DNA from: Gracilibacillus lacisalsi DSM 19029
GTDB taxonomy: Bacteria; Bacillota; Bacilli; Bacillales; Amphibacillaceae
Direction of reading: 5' to 3'
Assembly: GCF_000377765.1 (NCBI RefSeq)
Contig: NZ_KB898670.1
Coordinates: forward strand, 89,988-153,987
Length of the DNA: 64,000 bases
Shown: positions 1 to 9,442 of the stretch, piece by piece
Position numbering within the stretch: position 1 is the first letter of the stretch
Layout: each line of letters starts with the position of its first letter
The notes under the pieces: model-generated
The model's database searches: none
The model's input: the letters and a program-made list of their open reading frames with translations, nothing else
Told to the model about the DNA's origin: nothing
Translations under genes and position numbers: made by a program

Positions 1-1
1 T

Positions 2-871
2 TATCATAAAATTGTCAACATCAATAGTAGTAAAGCTCTAGAAGTATACGAATGGTCTACAAGCAATGGTGCTAACGTAGCTCAATGGTCTGATTGGAAT
101 GGTACAAGTCAACAATGGGATATCGTTGATCTCGGCAATGGTTACTACAAGATTCTAAACAGGCATAGTGGCAAGGCATTAGAAGTATTTGATTGGTCCA
201 GCGAGAATGGAGCAAACATTGTCCAATGGGATGATTTAGGAGGAGAAAATCAACAATGGCAAATCATCGAGGTTCCACCAGCTGACACTATTACAGTGAA
301 TGAAACGATAGTCATCTCAGAAGGAGAAACATTTGATGGTGAAGGCAAAAGATATGTAGCTAATCCAGATACGTTAGGTGATGGAAGTCAATCAGAAAGT
401 CAACAATCTGTGTTTAGATTGGAAGATGGAGCCACTCTTAAAAATGTCGTATTGGGTCATCCTGCAGCAGACGGCGTTCACACCTATGGTGATGCATTAG
501 TCGAAAATGTAGTTTGGGAAGATGTTGGTGAAGATGCTTTAACAATTAAAGATGAAGGACATGTAACTGTACGTGGTGGTTTAGCTCAAAATGGTGAAGA
601 TAAAGTTTTTCAAGTTAATGCACCTTCCACTTTTGAAATTATTAATTTCACTGCAGATAATGCGGGTAAAATGATACGTCAAAATGGTGGTACTACCTTT
701 AAAACAAGTATATTTATTGAAGGTAGTGTTATTACCAATATGAATGAAGCGATTTTCAGAACAGACAGTAGTTCCAGTGAAGTAACCATGACGAACACCA
801 GATATTCTGATGTCGGTTACAAGTGGTACAATGTACAAAATGTCTCTGAAAGCAATAACTTTGAATTTTAA
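2..871 (+). CDS. Pectate lyase, PL3 family, with ricin-type lectin domain (5' end outside window)
   Basis: The reading frame is open from the left edge, so the N-terminus (signal peptide and possibly more lectin repeats) is missing. The first ~95 visible residues are two ricin-B/CBM13-type repeats, each with the pattern S-x-KALEV-W-S-x-NGAN-x-x-QW and closing on QQW. Then follows a complete small PL3 pectate lyase beta-helix (from FDGEGKRY to the end) with the acidic cluster ENVVWEDVGEDALTIK, which carries the calcium-binding Glu/Asp residues of the family. It should cleave pectate by calcium-dependent beta-elimination outside the cell. The 5'-truncation is only due to the window edge. A strong terminator follows directly. 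It fits with the PL11 rhamnogalacturonan lyase at 25.5-28.6 kb as part of a pectin-using lifestyle. Confidence 0.88.
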   Translation, partial: YHKIVNINSSKALEVYEWSTSNGANVAQWSDWNGTSQQWDIVDLGNGYYKILNRHSGKALEVFDWSSENGANIVQWDDLGGENQQWQIIEVPPADTITVNETIVISEGETFDGEGKRYVANPDTLGDGSQSESQQSVFRLEDGATLKNVVLGHPAADGVHTYGDALVENVVWEDVGEDALTIKDEGHVTVRGGLAQNGEDKVFQVNAPSTFEIINFTADNAGKMIRQNGGTTFKTSIFIEGSVITNMNEAIFRTDSSSSEVTMTNTRYSDVGYKWYNVQNVSESNNFEF

Positions 872-877
872 ATGAGT

Positions 878-922
878 AAAGTGCGTTTAACTTGAAAAAT
901 ATTAGTTAAACGCACTTTTTTC
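878..922 (+). terminator. Intrinsic terminator after the pectate lyase gene
   Basis: Perfect 15-bp stem, AAAGTGCGTTTAACT (878-892) against AGTTAAACGCACTTT (904-918), followed by T residues. A-rich sequence on the other side may let it work for the convergent AraC gene too. Confidence 0.9.
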
Positions 923-966
923 TGTGAGAAGTCTTCCAAATAGCTCAAGATTTAGCTGTGAGTTTC

Positions 967-1764
967 TTATATATTGCCCTCACCTATTCCAATATTGGAT
1001 GATATATACTGCTGCATTAATACAGCTATAGAAATAAGAACTGGTGGGTCATCTATTCTAGGTGGGCGTAAGGTGACGTTTAGCTGTGGCGTTTCATGAT
1101 GAGGTTGAACAATAACGGGTTCTTCTAGTTTAGCTCTAAGTGTCGACTCTGTTAATAATATTTCGGAACTATTCATTCCGGTATTCACCGTAGTAGAAAG
1201 TAAATAGTAGGTACCTGCTTTTACATTTTCAAATGCAAACTCCCCTTCTGTTTCAAGAATAGTCCCGTACAAAGGCAAACCTTCCGGGATAGGCTTAGAA
1301 AATAAACCTAATAATATAATACCATTTATCTCTGAAGGTGATGTAATCTTTCCCCGAACAGTTTGAGATATATTTCTATAGCGATTAAAAGCTTTAGTGC
1401 GTTTTAATTGAATTTGCTGAAGGTGTTGCGTGACACTCGATTCCGATTGACGAAAAACAGAGGGTGACACTCCTACCTTTTGTGTAAATCGGGTGGTAAA
1501 AGTACCAAGGCTATGTTGCCCAATCTCCATTCCTATATCTCTTATCGTTAAATCTGTATGGATCAGTAGTTCTTTGGCTCTTTGTAGTCGAAGTGCTGAT
1601 AAATAGTAGTGTGGTGGCAGACCGATTTGATCTTTGAATATTCTAGAGAAGTGATAGGGACTGTAAGCAACATGCTTTGCTACTTGTTGAAGTGTGATTT
1701 CTTCATGTAAATTTGCTTTGATATATTTAATAGCTGCTTCAACTTCAGGAGAGTTATGTACCAT
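967..1764 (-). CDS. AraC-family regulator with N-terminal HTH and C-terminal carboxypeptidase-regulatory-like domain
   Basis: 265 residues. The two helix-turn-helix motifs of the AraC family occupy about residues 1-105 (AAIKYIKANLHEEITLQQVA, then YHFSRIFKDQIGLPPHYYL), so the DNA-binding part is N-terminal, as in the YdeE/Rob-like class. Residues ~135-230 look like a small beta-sandwich of the carboxypeptidase-regulatory type (G-x-F-x-F-x-x-V-x-x-G-x-YYLL), which may be the sensing domain. The ATG has a Shine-Dalgarno sequence (TGAGGTG). The gene is convergent with the pectate lyase and divergent from guaC; no ligand or target can be assigned from the sequence. Confidence 0.8.
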   Translation of the reverse strand: MVHNSPEVEAAIKYIKANLHEEITLQQVAKHVAYSPYHFSRIFKDQIGLPPHYYLSALRLQRAKELLIHTDLTIRDIGMEIGQHSLGTFTTRFTQKVGVSPSVFRQSESSVTQHLQQIQLKRTKAFNRYRNISQTVRGKITSPSEINGIILLGLFSKPIPEGLPLYGTILETEGEFAFENVKAGTYYLLSTTVNTGMNSSEILLTESTLRAKLEEPVIVQPHHETPQLNVTLRPPRIDDPPVLISIAVLMQQYISSNIGIGEGNI

Positions 1765-1887
1765 GAAAACACCTCATGACTGTTTTCTATCATTTTACTA
1801 AATCTACGGAAATGAATCTACTATAATTAATATCTGTTATGAAAAAAGTACAATGACAGACGTAGCTTAGTACGGTCACTATTGGGG

Positions 1888-1923
1888 TTTTATGGCCACT
1901 TTTAATCTTTTTATGGCCACTTT
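1888..1923. repeat. Tandem direct repeat, TTTTATGGCCACTTT twice
   Basis: Two 15-bp copies start at 1888 and 1909, 21 bp apart. A related GGTCACTATTGG lies just upstream (1874-1885). They sit in the 311-bp AraC/guaC intergenic region, outside the guaC core promoter. The role is unknown; it may be a dispersed intergenic repeat rather than an operator. Confidence 0.6.
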
Positions 1924-1986
1924 CCGATTATGTAAACAAAAAATATACTCTTATTTGATTACTAGCAAGTAAAAACGACATTATCA

Positions 1987-2060
1987 TTGACAAAATTCTT
2001 TATCTATATTATATTACCTAAGGCGAATGATTATGAATAACCCATTAAAAATGTTCGTCT
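1987..2060 (+). promoter_or_regulatory. guaC promoter and 5'-UTR hairpin
   Basis: A sigma-A type promoter is visible: -35 TTGACA (1987-1992), 17-bp spacer, -10 TATATT (2010-2015). Transcription would begin near 2022, almost at the foot of an imperfect hairpin in which AAGGCGAA (2020-2027) pairs with TTCGTCTT (2054-2061) using one G-U pair. The hairpin ends just before the Shine-Dalgarno AGGAGTGA (2063-2070), so it could stabilise the mRNA or tune translation. It does not match the purine riboswitch seen before xpt. Confidence 0.65.
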
Positions 2061-2075
2061 TTAGGAGTGAGATAA

Positions 2076-3050
2076 ATGGAAAATGTATTTGATTATGAAG
2101 ATATTCAACTAATTCCTGCAAAATGTATCGTAAAAAGCCGTAGTGAATGTGATACGTCGATTCAATTCGGAAAGCATAGATTCCGCCTGCCAGTTGTTCC
2201 TGCTAATATGCAGACAATTATTGATGAAAAAATTGCTACTTTTTTAGCAGAGCGTAATTATTTTTATGTGATGCACCGTTTTGAACCTGAAACGAGAAAA
2301 GATTTTATTAAATCCATGAGGGAAAAGAACTTAATCGCTTCCATTAGTGTTGGGGTGAAGGATGAAGAATATAGCTTTATTGAAGAACTTGCCGATGAGA
2401 AAATTGTTCCGGATTACATTACAATTGACATCGCACACGGACACTCTGATGCTGTAATCGAAATGATTCAGCACATTAAAAAGCATTTACCTGACAGTTT
2501 TGTAATTGCTGGTAATGTTGGTACACCAGAAGCTGTTCGTGAATTAGAAAACGCTGGTGCGGATGCAACTAAAGTTGGTATTGGCCCTGGTAAAGTGTGT
2601 ATAACAAAGGTAAAAACAGGTTTTGGTACTGGTGGATGGCAGCTTGCTGCTTTAAGATGGTGTGCAAAAGCTGCAACGAAACCAATCATTGCTGATGGTG
2701 GTATTCGTACACACGGAGATATCGCCAAGTCAATTCGTTTTGGAGCATCTATGGTAATGATTGGCTCTCTTTTTGCCGGCCATGAGGAATCACCAGGTAC
2801 GACGGTAGAACATGATGGTAAACTGTACAAAGAATACTTCGGTTCTGCCTCTGAATATCAAAAAGGTGAAAAGAAAAATGTAGAAGGTAAAAAAATGTAT
2901 GTGGAGCATAAAGGAGCTTTACAAGATACATTAACTGAAATGGAACAAGACCTGCAATCCTCTATCTCATACGCAGGCGGGAAAACATTAAACGCAATTC
3001 GCACCGTTGATTATGTCGTAGTGAAAAACTCAATTTTTAATGGAGATTAA
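2076..3050 (+). CDS. guaC: GMP reductase
   Basis: 324 residues, the normal length for the Firmicutes GuaC branch of the IMPDH/GMPR family. It reduces GMP to IMP with NADPH and ammonia release, returning guanine nucleotides to the purine pool. The TIM-barrel signatures are present: [10 protein letters not shown], the catalytic loop GPGKVCITK with its Cys, and [15 protein letters not shown] followed by GASMVMIGS. There is no CBS domain, separating it from IMP dehydrogenase. It is monocistronic, with its own promoter and terminator. The window also holds guaD and xpt-pbuX, so guanine salvage is well represented. Confidence 0.96.
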   Translation: MENVFDYEDIQLIPAKCIVKSRSECDTSIQFGKHRFRLPVVPANMQTIIDEKIATFLAERNYFYVMHRFEPETRKDFIKSMREKNLIASISVGVKDEEYSFIEELADEKIVPDYITIDIAHGHSDAVIEMIQHIKKHLPDSFVIAGNVGTPEAVRELENAGADATKVGIGPGKVCITKVKTGFGTGGWQLAALRWCAKAATKPIIADGGIRTHGDIAKSIRFGASMVMIGSLFAGHEESPGTTVEHDGKLYKEYFGSASEYQKGEKKNVEGKKMYVEHKGALQDTLTEMEQDLQSSISYAGGKTLNAIRTVDYVVVKNSIFNGD

Positions 3051-3056
3051 CACGAG

Positions 3057-3087
3057 AGCACACCTATTAACTTAGGTGTGCTTTTTT
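3057..3087 (+). terminator. Intrinsic terminator after guaC
   Basis: AGCACACCTA (3057-3066) pairs perfectly with TAGGTGTGCT (3073-3082), followed by a T tract. Confidence 0.92.
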
Positions 3088-3179
3088 GCCGAAATTGTGT
3101 CAACAATCAGCAAAGGATACTGCAATTTCATGTAAAGTGTTATAATAATTTTAGTAATATTTCAGAGGAGTCGATATCA

Positions 3180-3707
3180 ATGAAAGTAAGATCAATATTA
3201 TCATTGCTACTAATCATATTATTATTTGTCGGCTGTAGTAATGATGAAGAACAGCAAGCAGATACATTATCTACAGAAGAATTAAAAGATCTCGTCCATC
3301 AATATAGTATCGATGAAAAAGATGCCGAATCGGCTTCTATTACTTCTACAGATTTAATCATTGCCGAAAAGAATGGTAATGAAACAAGCTATTCTTTACC
3401 AGACAATGAGTTTTTTGTTTCGATCGCACCATTTATAAATGAAACACACCCATGTACTAATCATAGTCTTACAGGTTGTCAAGGTGAGTTATCCAACACT
3501 TCTTTTGATGTATATATAGAAGATACTGACGGTAATGTTATAGTGGATGAAACGGTTGAATCCTTTGATAATGGATTTATTGATTTATGGTTACCACGAG
3601 ATAAAAATTATCAAGCAAAGATTAAATATGATGGGAAAATAGCTGAATCAGAAATCTCTACTTTCGAAGATGATGGAACATGTATTACAACCATGCAACT
3701 AATGTAA
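3180..3707 (+). CDS. cueP: CueP-like metal-binding lipoprotein
   Basis: The best start is the ATG at 3180 (Shine-Dalgarno GAGGAG at 3165-3170). An upstream in-frame ATG lies inside the guaC terminator and is unlikely. The protein begins with a lipoprotein signal ending LLFVGC (lipid-modified Cys19), so it should be tethered outside the membrane. The later part has the CueP signature HPC-x-x-HS-x-x-GC-x-GE with paired Cys residues and a terminal C-I-T-x-x-Q segment. CueP is the periplasmic copper-binding protein of Salmonella; related lipoproteins occur in Firmicutes. The role here is probably copper or thiol/disulfide related. The copper operon copZ-copA-csoR lies 3-6 kb away but is not contiguous. 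Confidence 0.78.
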   Translation: MKVRSILSLLLIILLFVGCSNDEEQQADTLSTEELKDLVHQYSIDEKDAESASITSTDLIIAEKNGNETSYSLPDNEFFVSIAPFINETHPCTNHSLTGCQGELSNTSFDVYIEDTDGNVIVDETVESFDNGFIDLWLPRDKNYQAKIKYDGKIAESEISTFEDDGTCITTMQLM

Positions 3708-3722
3708 GGTAGCGGTATCTTT

Positions 3723-4400
3723 TTATATAACTTTTTGATTGAACTTCCTTCCGTAATATACACTGAATCCTATGATCACTGGTGTAATGACAACGGTTGG
3801 AGCAAACCATAAGAAAATACTAACCGATTCAATATTCAATAATCGCGGTGCTCCGAAAACAATAAAGGCTGTAATCGTCGAAATGGAACAGGCTAACATA
3901 CCAATTAAATGTTCGATATACCAATGTCCTTTTTTGCTAGGCTTACGAAGCCAATAAAACAGCTGGCTTCCAGCTACAAACAAGCCGACAGCAGGGAAAT
4001 AACTTAATAATGGCATATCGATATAAAATCCATAGACACTGATCAAAGCTGAACTCGTGAGCAAAGAAAAGGAAAATGCCAGATCTGCTACATGACGATG
4101 AGGCGTTTTTCTTTTTTTAAATTGTAATATCCGTATACCGTACCAGGCTGTTGCGACACTTAGTATCGCAATATAAACAAGAAACCAGGAAAAAGTTTGG
4201 TCTCCTAAAGGATCGTAAAAAATCCGGTAAAAACCCATATAACATGCTGAAATAGCCACAACCGCCATCGAATAGGTATACACCCAACCAATTTTACGAT
4301 GGATTTTTCCACCTTTACGTACGACGATTGGAATCCAAAAAATAAACAATGCCAGAAAACCTGCAATAATATGAGAAATGCGAAACAGTTCAAAAAGCAT
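3723..4400 (-). CDS. DUF2306-type integral membrane protein
   Basis: The start at 4400 (first residues MLFELFRISH) follows the Shine-Dalgarno AAGGGGGAA, which lies within the end of the upstream SDR gene; the longer in-frame version overlapping that gene is unlikely. The protein has about seven hydrophobic helices with short loops (HIIAGFLALFIFW; GWVYTYSMAVVAISACYMGFY; and others) and looks like the DUF2306/YoaI group, some members of which resemble cytochrome-b-type four-helix modules. It is co-transcribed with the SDR gene, with 4 bp between them, under the TetR-type operator upstream. Function unknown. Confidence 0.7.
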   Translation of the reverse strand: MLFELFRISHIIAGFLALFIFWIPIVVRKGGKIHRKIGWVYTYSMAVVAISACYMGFYRIFYDPLGDQTFSWFLVYIAILSVATAWYGIRILQFKKRKTPHRHVADLAFSFSLLTSSALISVYGFYIDMPLLSYFPAVGLFVAGSQLFYWLRKPSKKGHWYIEHLIGMLACSISTITAFIVFGAPRLLNIESVSIFLWFAPTVVITPVIIGFSVYYGRKFNQKVI

Positions 4401-4404
4401 TTTT

Positions 4405-5343
4405 TTATTCTTCCCCCTTATAATAGGATAACGTTTGTTTAATTCCTTCTCTGTATGGGGTACGCGGTAGAATACCGATATGCTTTTCATATTTCTCTCC
4501 ACTTAAAACAACAGGCTCTTCAGTTAAATAAAGCATTTCCACCACTTCTTTCATATCTTTATCAAACAATCCCAGAAAAGAGATAAGTCCTTTTTTTACT
4601 GTAAACACCTTTTTCGTAAATCGTTCACCTTCCTTTACTAGTTCGATAATTTCTTTTCCAGATATAACGTCGGTAGCTGGGATATTCCAATGCTGCCCGT
4701 ACGCATCAGGATGCTGTGCTAACGTAATAATTGCCTTGGCACCATCTGGTGTATAAATATACTCACGTTTCACTTTTGGATTTCCTATAAATATCGCTAC
4801 TTTATCCTGTCTCACCGACGCAAAAAAATAATGGAGCATTGATTTCTCAGCACCTGGACCATAGAAATCAGGAAAATGAGCAAATAGTGCAGAGACGCCA
4901 GAATTTTTGACTATTTCCTCAAGTCGTAGTCGTATCTTACCTTTTTTGGTATGGGGCTGTTTTGGATAGTCTTCGGTAATTTTCTTTCCATTCCCTTCCC
5001 CATAAGCATAGATATTATCAACAATCGCTAGTTTGATATTCTGTTCTTTAGCCAATTCAACGACATTAGTCATGATCTTTTCCAGTTTTTGCTCCCACTG
5101 AGAATATGGAACATTTAATGCATGAAAAATAACATCTATATCATGTAATTCTTTTTGCAATTCGTATTTATTCTGAGCGTCCCCTGGGCAAACAATTACC
5201 CGACCATCATGGCCGAAAATGGTTTGTAGTTTTGCTTCATTACGTGCAAATGCTACTACTTCTATCTCTCTATTTACTAATTCCTTTACAATTGCTTGTC
5301 CCATCCCCCCACTTGCTCCTAAAACCATTGCTTTTTTCATCAT
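4405..5343 (-). CDS. NAD(P)-binding epimerase/SDR-type protein
   Basis: 312 residues with an N-terminal Rossmann motif GASGGMGQA (GxxGxxG), followed by IEVVAFARN and by DVIFHALNVP, as in extended or atypical short-chain dehydrogenases. A YGPG-type segment near residue 165 resembles the substrate-side loop of NAD-dependent epimerases. The catalytic Y-x-x-x-K is not clear (INDY-like segments only), so it may be an atypical SDR. It is the first gene of a two-gene operon. A candidate TetR operator lies just upstream at 5356-5377, so expression is probably induced when the neighbouring TetR protein binds its ligand. Confidence 0.78.
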   Translation of the reverse strand: MMKKAMVLGASGGMGQAIVKELVNREIEVVAFARNEAKLQTIFGHDGRVIVCPGDAQNKYELQKELHDIDVIFHALNVPYSQWEQKLEKIMTNVVELAKEQNIKLAIVDNIYAYGEGNGKKITEDYPKQPHTKKGKIRLRLEEIVKNSGVSALFAHFPDFYGPGAEKSMLHYFFASVRQDKVAIFIGNPKVKREYIYTPDGAKAIITLAQHPDAYGQHWNIPATDVISGKEIIELVKEGERFTKKVFTVKKGLISFLGLFDKDMKEVVEMLYLTEEPVVLSGEKYEKHIGILPRTPYREGIKQTLSYYKGEE

Positions 5344-5355
5344 ATCCTCCCTTAA

Positions 5356-5377
5356 TTAACCGTTGTTCAATTAAATC
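5356..5377. promoter_or_regulatory. Candidate TetR operator, copy 1 (SDR operon)
   Basis: TTAACCGTTGTTCAATTAAATC. The same element, TTAACC-NNN-GTTCAATTAAATC, recurs at 5980-6001. It is an imperfect inverted repeat (TTGAAC against TTAACC half-sites around a 3-bp centre), typical of TetR targets. It lies just 5' of the SDR start codon. Confidence 0.7.
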
Positions 5378-5386
5378 GTAAAAAAA

Positions 5387-5962
5387 TTAACCCATGTATA
5401 TCATCCCTAAAATCATATCAACATGTGACATTGCCAGCTCCTCTACCTCTTGAAAAGAATGACCGATTCTACAATAATGCGCAACAAATCCATGTAACAT
5501 TAAAAAGACGGACCAAATTTTTTTAATTTCTATTTGTTGGTTCGTTAATGCCGCAACTGCCTGTGCAAATTGCTGATAGCTTTGTTCAGGTGCATTGGTC
5601 GCGTAATGCTGTAATTCCTTGTCATTCATAATAAACATCACTTCATAATGATTAGGATACGTTAATCCAAAACGAATAAATCCCAAAAGCAGCTCTTTTA
5701 ACTTCTCTTCTCTTGAAAGTTCTAATTTGTCTAACTGTGCTAATTCCTGATTAATCATGGCAAAATCTTGCTCAATCATCGCATAAAATAAATCAGCTTT
5801 GTTTTTAAAGTGATAGTAAATCGCTCCATGACTATAACCTAATTCTCTTGCAATCATTCTCATCGAAACAGCCTGAAATCCTTGATCCACAAAGAGCTGA
5901 TGTGCTACATCGATGATGGCTTCTCTTGAAAGTTCCTGATCCACTGCTTTTCGCGGTGCCAT
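5387..5962 (-). CDS. TetR/AcrR-family repressor
   Basis: 191 residues. The N-terminal HTH (AIIDVAHQLFVDQGFQAVSMRMIARELGYSHGAIYYHFKNKADLFYAMI) is a canonical TetR domain; the C-terminal ligand domain is of the type often called TetR_C_33/WHG. It is transcribed in the same direction as the SDR-DUF2306 pair, 43 bp upstream of it. A near-identical operator lies before both units, so it is probably autoregulated and also controls the downstream operon. The inducer is unknown. Confidence 0.88.
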   Translation of the reverse strand: MAPRKAVDQELSREAIIDVAHQLFVDQGFQAVSMRMIARELGYSHGAIYYHFKNKADLFYAMIEQDFAMINQELAQLDKLELSREEKLKELLLGFIRFGLTYPNHYEVMFIMNDKELQHYATNAPEQSYQQFAQAVAALTNQQIEIKKIWSVFLMLHGFVAHYCRIGHSFQEVEELAMSHVDMILGMIYMG

Positions 5963-5979
5963 ATATATAACCCCTTTTT

Positions 5980-6001
5980 TTAACCACTGTTCAATTAAAT
6001 C
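5980..6001. promoter_or_regulatory. Candidate TetR operator, copy 2 (tetR promoter)
   Basis: TTAACCACTGTTCAATTAAATC, 20 of 22 positions identical to copy 1, about 18 bp upstream of the tetR start codon. Confidence 0.7.
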
Positions 6002-6252
6002 ATATAAAAAATGGAATTGATTGTCAATCCCTTTTTATCTTCTAATTGTGTATTTTATCAAATTATTTCCAATTAAGCTAACATCTGTATATATAAATAA
6101 TATAGTTTTATTTTCCTATAAATTTTAGAAGGAAATTACTATATGCGTGACGAAATATACTTATGGAACATAGGTAATATGGAATGAAACCAAAATACTT
6201 GAATAGTATTTTTATCATAAAAACTAATATAATGGAAAAGGGGGTGTTTCAT

Positions 6253-6786
6253 ATTGAACTGATTGTCCTGACTCAAATTATCATATCTATCATTGCTCTA
6301 ATCGTCACTGTTACTTTCTATTTCAAGCATAAAAAATCGAAAGACCATCTGAAAGAGTCTCGTACTCCAACTAATCCTGAGTTGCTTGAGGCTAACATAC
6401 GAAATAATTTCCGTATTACCTTACATCATCAACCATGTTTAATTACACTAATTCACTTAGAAAACGCTCAACTATCGCAATTAACGAACAAACAATTTTA
6501 TGGCTATGTAGATAATATCAGTACTAGCGGCTTAATGTTTTTATGCAATTTTAATTTTCCCGTAAAAGATCGCGTGACGGTCCAATTAAGTATATCGATT
6601 AAATCGTACCATTTTACTTTAAACGGGGAGGTTATCCGAAAAGAAGAACATAAGAAAAAGAAACAAATAGCCTATGGTGTACAATTTCATAAAATGTCCG
6701 AAAAAGAAAAGATTCGTCTCACTAAAGTATTAAATGAAGTGATGGTCGAAAAAAAGAAAAAGTCAAATATGGTTGGAGTGCGTTAA
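6253..6786 (+). CDS. Membrane-anchored PilZ-domain protein
   Basis: One transmembrane helix (LIVLTQIIISIIALIVTVTFYF) is followed by a charged linker and a PilZ domain. The c-di-GMP motif is recognisable but variant: the Arg-rich part is R-N-N-F-R, and the second part is D-N-I-S-T-S-G (consensus D/N-x-S-x-x-G). A C-terminal Lys-rich tail follows. The start is unusual. The only good Shine-Dalgarno (AAGGGGGTG, ending at 6246) is 6 nt from an ATT at 6253, giving I/M-ELIVL; the upstream in-frame ATG at 6232 overlaps the Shine-Dalgarno itself and ATG 6184 has none. A YcgR/YpfA-type c-di-GMP effector role is likely. Confidence 0.75.
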   Translation: MELIVLTQIIISIIALIVTVTFYFKHKKSKDHLKESRTPTNPELLEANIRNNFRITLHHQPCLITLIHLENAQLSQLTNKQFYGYVDNISTSGLMFLCNFNFPVKDRVTVQLSISIKSYHFTLNGEVIRKEEHKKKKQIAYGVQFHKMSEKEKIRLTKVLNEVMVEKKKKSNMVGVR

Positions 6787-6827
6787 AAGGGGATACCAAT
6801 AAATTTGGTTCCCCCTCTTTTTACTCC

Positions 6828-7034
6828 TTATACTATATCATATCCTTGTTCCTCTACTGCTTCATGCATTGCTTCGATCGTAACATCTGATTCGTCATAG
6901 GATACAGATACAGTACCCTCTTCTAAATTTACTTCTGCTTTAGTTACACCCGTTAATTCTTGTAATGCTCCCTCAACAGATGCTTTACAATGACCACATG
7001 TCATACCTTGAACTTTTAGAATTGTTTGTGCCAT
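6828..7034 (-). CDS. copZ: Copper chaperone CopZ
   Basis: 68-residue heavy-metal-associated domain with the metal site GMTCGHC near residues 10-16. It carries Cu(I) in the cytosol and hands it to CopA or to CsoR. It is the last gene of csoR-copA-copZ, 21 bp after copA, with its own Shine-Dalgarno (AAAGGAGAG). Confidence 0.96.
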   Translation of the reverse strand: MAQTILKVQGMTCGHCKASVEGALQELTGVTKAEVNLEEGTVSVSYDESDVTIEAMHEAVEEQGYDIV

Positions 7035-7055
7035 TTGATTCTCTCCTTTTTATTT

Positions 7056-9425
7056 TTATATTTTTACTCTCTTCAATCGCAAAGAATTTGTTACCACACT
7101 TACAGAACTAAACGCCATTGCAGCACCGGCAATCCATGGTGCTAATAAACCAGCTGCCGCAATCGGTATGCCCGCACTATTATAGGCAAATGCCCAGAAT
7201 AAGTTTTGACGAATATTTCGAATCGTTGCATGACTGAGTTTAATAGCTTTTGGAATCAGCAGTAATTCGCCCCCTAATATCGTCACATCCGCAGCTTCAA
7301 TCGCCACTTCTGTACCGGTTCCTATCGCAATTCCGATATCCGCAATTGCTAATGCAGGAGCATCATTTATACCATCACCAACCATTGCAACGGTTTTTCC
7401 TTGTAACTGGACTTCTTTTACTTTATCTGCTTTCTGTTCTGGTAGTACTTCTGCAAATACCTGATCAATGCCAACTTGTTTCGCGATAGCTTGTGCAGTA
7501 GTCTCATTATCGCCAGTTAACATGATCACTTGCAAGTCTTGTGCTTGTAACTGCTGAATGGCTTCAACGGCAGACGGTTTTATTGTATCTGCTACAGCAA
7601 TCACTCCGCTAAGCTCGCCATCAACAGCAATTAGCATTGCCGTTTTACCTTGTTTTTCATAACTTTTTAATGCATCTTCCTGGTCACTCGTTTGAATATC
7701 GTTATCTTGGAGTAATTTCCGATTACCTATGACAAGACTTTTCGCATTTACTTTTGCTTTAATACCATGCCCGGGTATTGCTTCAAATGATTCTGTTTTA
7801 TCTAATGGAAGCTGCTTCTCTTCTGCATATGTTACAATAGCTTCTGCTAATGGATGCTCGGAATCCTTTTCCGCACTGGCAAGCAATTGTAATGTTTCCT
7901 CATCACCACTGAAATCGGTCACTTCCGGCTTTCCTTTTGTCAATGTACCGGTTTTATCAAAGATAATCGCGTCTAATTGATGCGTTTTTTCTAAATGTTC
8001 TCCACCTTTAAACAAAATACCTGATTCGGCTGCTTTTCCTGTTCCAACCATAATCGATGTTGGTGTAGCAAGCCCTAATGCACATGGACAGGCGATTACT
8101 AGTACCGCTATCGTCGCAACTAATGATGCTTCGATATTACCAGGCGATACGAATGTAATCCAGATTAAAAAAGTGACGATCGCAATACCTACCACTATTT
8201 GTACAAAATAGCCTGAAATTACATCTGCCAGACGTTGGATTGGTGCTTTTGACCCTTGAGCATCTTCAACGACTTTAATAATCGAAGCCAATGCGGTATC
8301 TTTCCCCACCTTGGTCGCTTTCATTGTTATCGAACCATTTTTATTGATCGTTGAACCAATGATTGTATCATCGATCGTTTTCTCAATCGGGATTGACTCC
8401 CCGGTTATCATCGATTCATCTACTGCAGTCTGACCATCGATAACAATACCGTCTACAGGTATTTTTTCACCAGGTTTTACGATTAACTGATCACCCACTT
8501 CGACCTGTTCGATGGGAATCATCACTTCTTTGTTGTCACGAAACACTCTTGCTTCCTTAGCTTGTAAATGAAGTAATTTTGAAATTGCCATTGTTGTTTT
8601 ACTTTTCGCAGCAACTTCTAGATATTTACCAAAAAGAATCAGTGTTATAATGACAGCACTTGTCTCAAAATATAAATGAGGCATGCTACTCATCAACATT
8701 TCATATACACTGTAAAAGTAAGCAGCACTTGTACCTAGCGCAACCAGTACATCCATGTTCGCCGTTTTGTTCCTTAGGTTCTTATACGCACCTCGGTAAA
8801 ACTGCCAACCTATAATGAATTGAACAGGTGTAGCCAAAGCAAATTGGAACCATGGATTCAAAAGTATAGCAGGTATGCTGATATTAAATAAATGCACTAG
8901 CATTGTTGCAAAAAGTGGTAAAGTCAATATTACAGAAATAATTAACTTATGCTTCATTTTTTGAAGTTGTTTTTCTTTTTGGGAGTCTTGTTCCCGATTA
9001 TCCGCCTTTCTTTTTGCATCATACCCTAGTTTCTGAATTCGACCGATCATGTCTCTTTCCTCAATAAAGGAAGGGTTGTATTCAACAGACGCACTTTCCG
9101 TGGCCAGATTAACTGTTGCTTTTTGAATACCTGGTTGTTTGTTTAAAACTTTTTCGATACGATTGGAGCAAGCAGCACATGTCATACCGTGTACATCCAA
9201 ATCAATCCGTTCTGTCTGAACGCCATAACCAAGCTTTTCAATTTTTGCTTGGATGTCCTCCACTTGAACATTATCAGGATCATAAGAAACACTTGCTTTT
9301 TCTGTTGTTAAGTTTACCTGTGCGTCCACCCCATTCATTTTGTTTAATACTTTTTCAATACGATTGGAGCAGGCAGCACATGTCATGCCAGTAATCCCTA
9401 ATGTGACTTTTTTGTTTTCACTCAT
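7056..9425 (-). CDS. copA: Cu(I)-exporting P1B-type ATPase
   Basis: 789 residues with two N-terminal HMA domains (GMTCAAC, Cys16/19 and Cys83/86), the actuator motif TGES (341-344), the intramembrane copper site CPC (446-448), the phosphorylation motif DKTGT (490-494), the SEHPLAEA segment of the nucleotide-binding domain and the hinge GDGINDAP. All catalytic elements are intact and the length is normal for the Bacillus CopA family. It exports Cu(I) across the cytoplasmic membrane. It lies between csoR and copZ in one operon under a CsoR-type promoter at 9776-9807. Confidence 0.97.
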   Translation of the reverse strand: MSENKKVTLGITGMTCAACSNRIEKVLNKMNGVDAQVNLTTEKASVSYDPDNVQVEDIQAKIEKLGYGVQTERIDLDVHGMTCAACSNRIEKVLNKQPGIQKATVNLATESASVEYNPSFIEERDMIGRIQKLGYDAKRKADNREQDSQKEKQLQKMKHKLIISVILTLPLFATMLVHLFNISIPAILLNPWFQFALATPVQFIIGWQFYRGAYKNLRNKTANMDVLVALGTSAAYFYSVYEMLMSSMPHLYFETSAVIITLILFGKYLEVAAKSKTTMAISKLLHLQAKEARVFRDNKEVMIPIEQVEVGDQLIVKPGEKIPVDGIVIDGQTAVDESMITGESIPIEKTIDDTIIGSTINKNGSITMKATKVGKDTALASIIKVVEDAQGSKAPIQRLADVISGYFVQIVVGIAIVTFLIWITFVSPGNIEASLVATIAVLVIACPCALGLATPTSIMVGTGKAAESGILFKGGEHLEKTHQLDAIIFDKTGTLTKGKPEVTDFSGDEETLQLLASAEKDSEHPLAEAIVTYAEEKQLPLDKTESFEAIPGHGIKAKVNAKSLVIGNRKLLQDNDIQTSDQEDALKSYEKQGKTAMLIAVDGELSGVIAVADTIKPSAVEAIQQLQAQDLQVIMLTGDNETTAQAIAKQVGIDQVFAEVLPEQKADKVKEVQLQGKTVAMVGDGINDAPALAIADIGIAIGTGTEVAIEAADVTILGGELLLIPKAIKLSHATIRNIRQNLFWAFAYNSAGIPIAAAGLLAPWIAGAAMAFSSVSVVTNSLRLKRVKI

Positions 9426-9442
9426 TTGAAGTTCCCCCCCTT

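Noticed and set aside
3078..3179. N-terminal extension of the CueP-like lipoprotein
   Set aside because: It would begin inside the guaC terminator and put 34 residues before the signal peptide.
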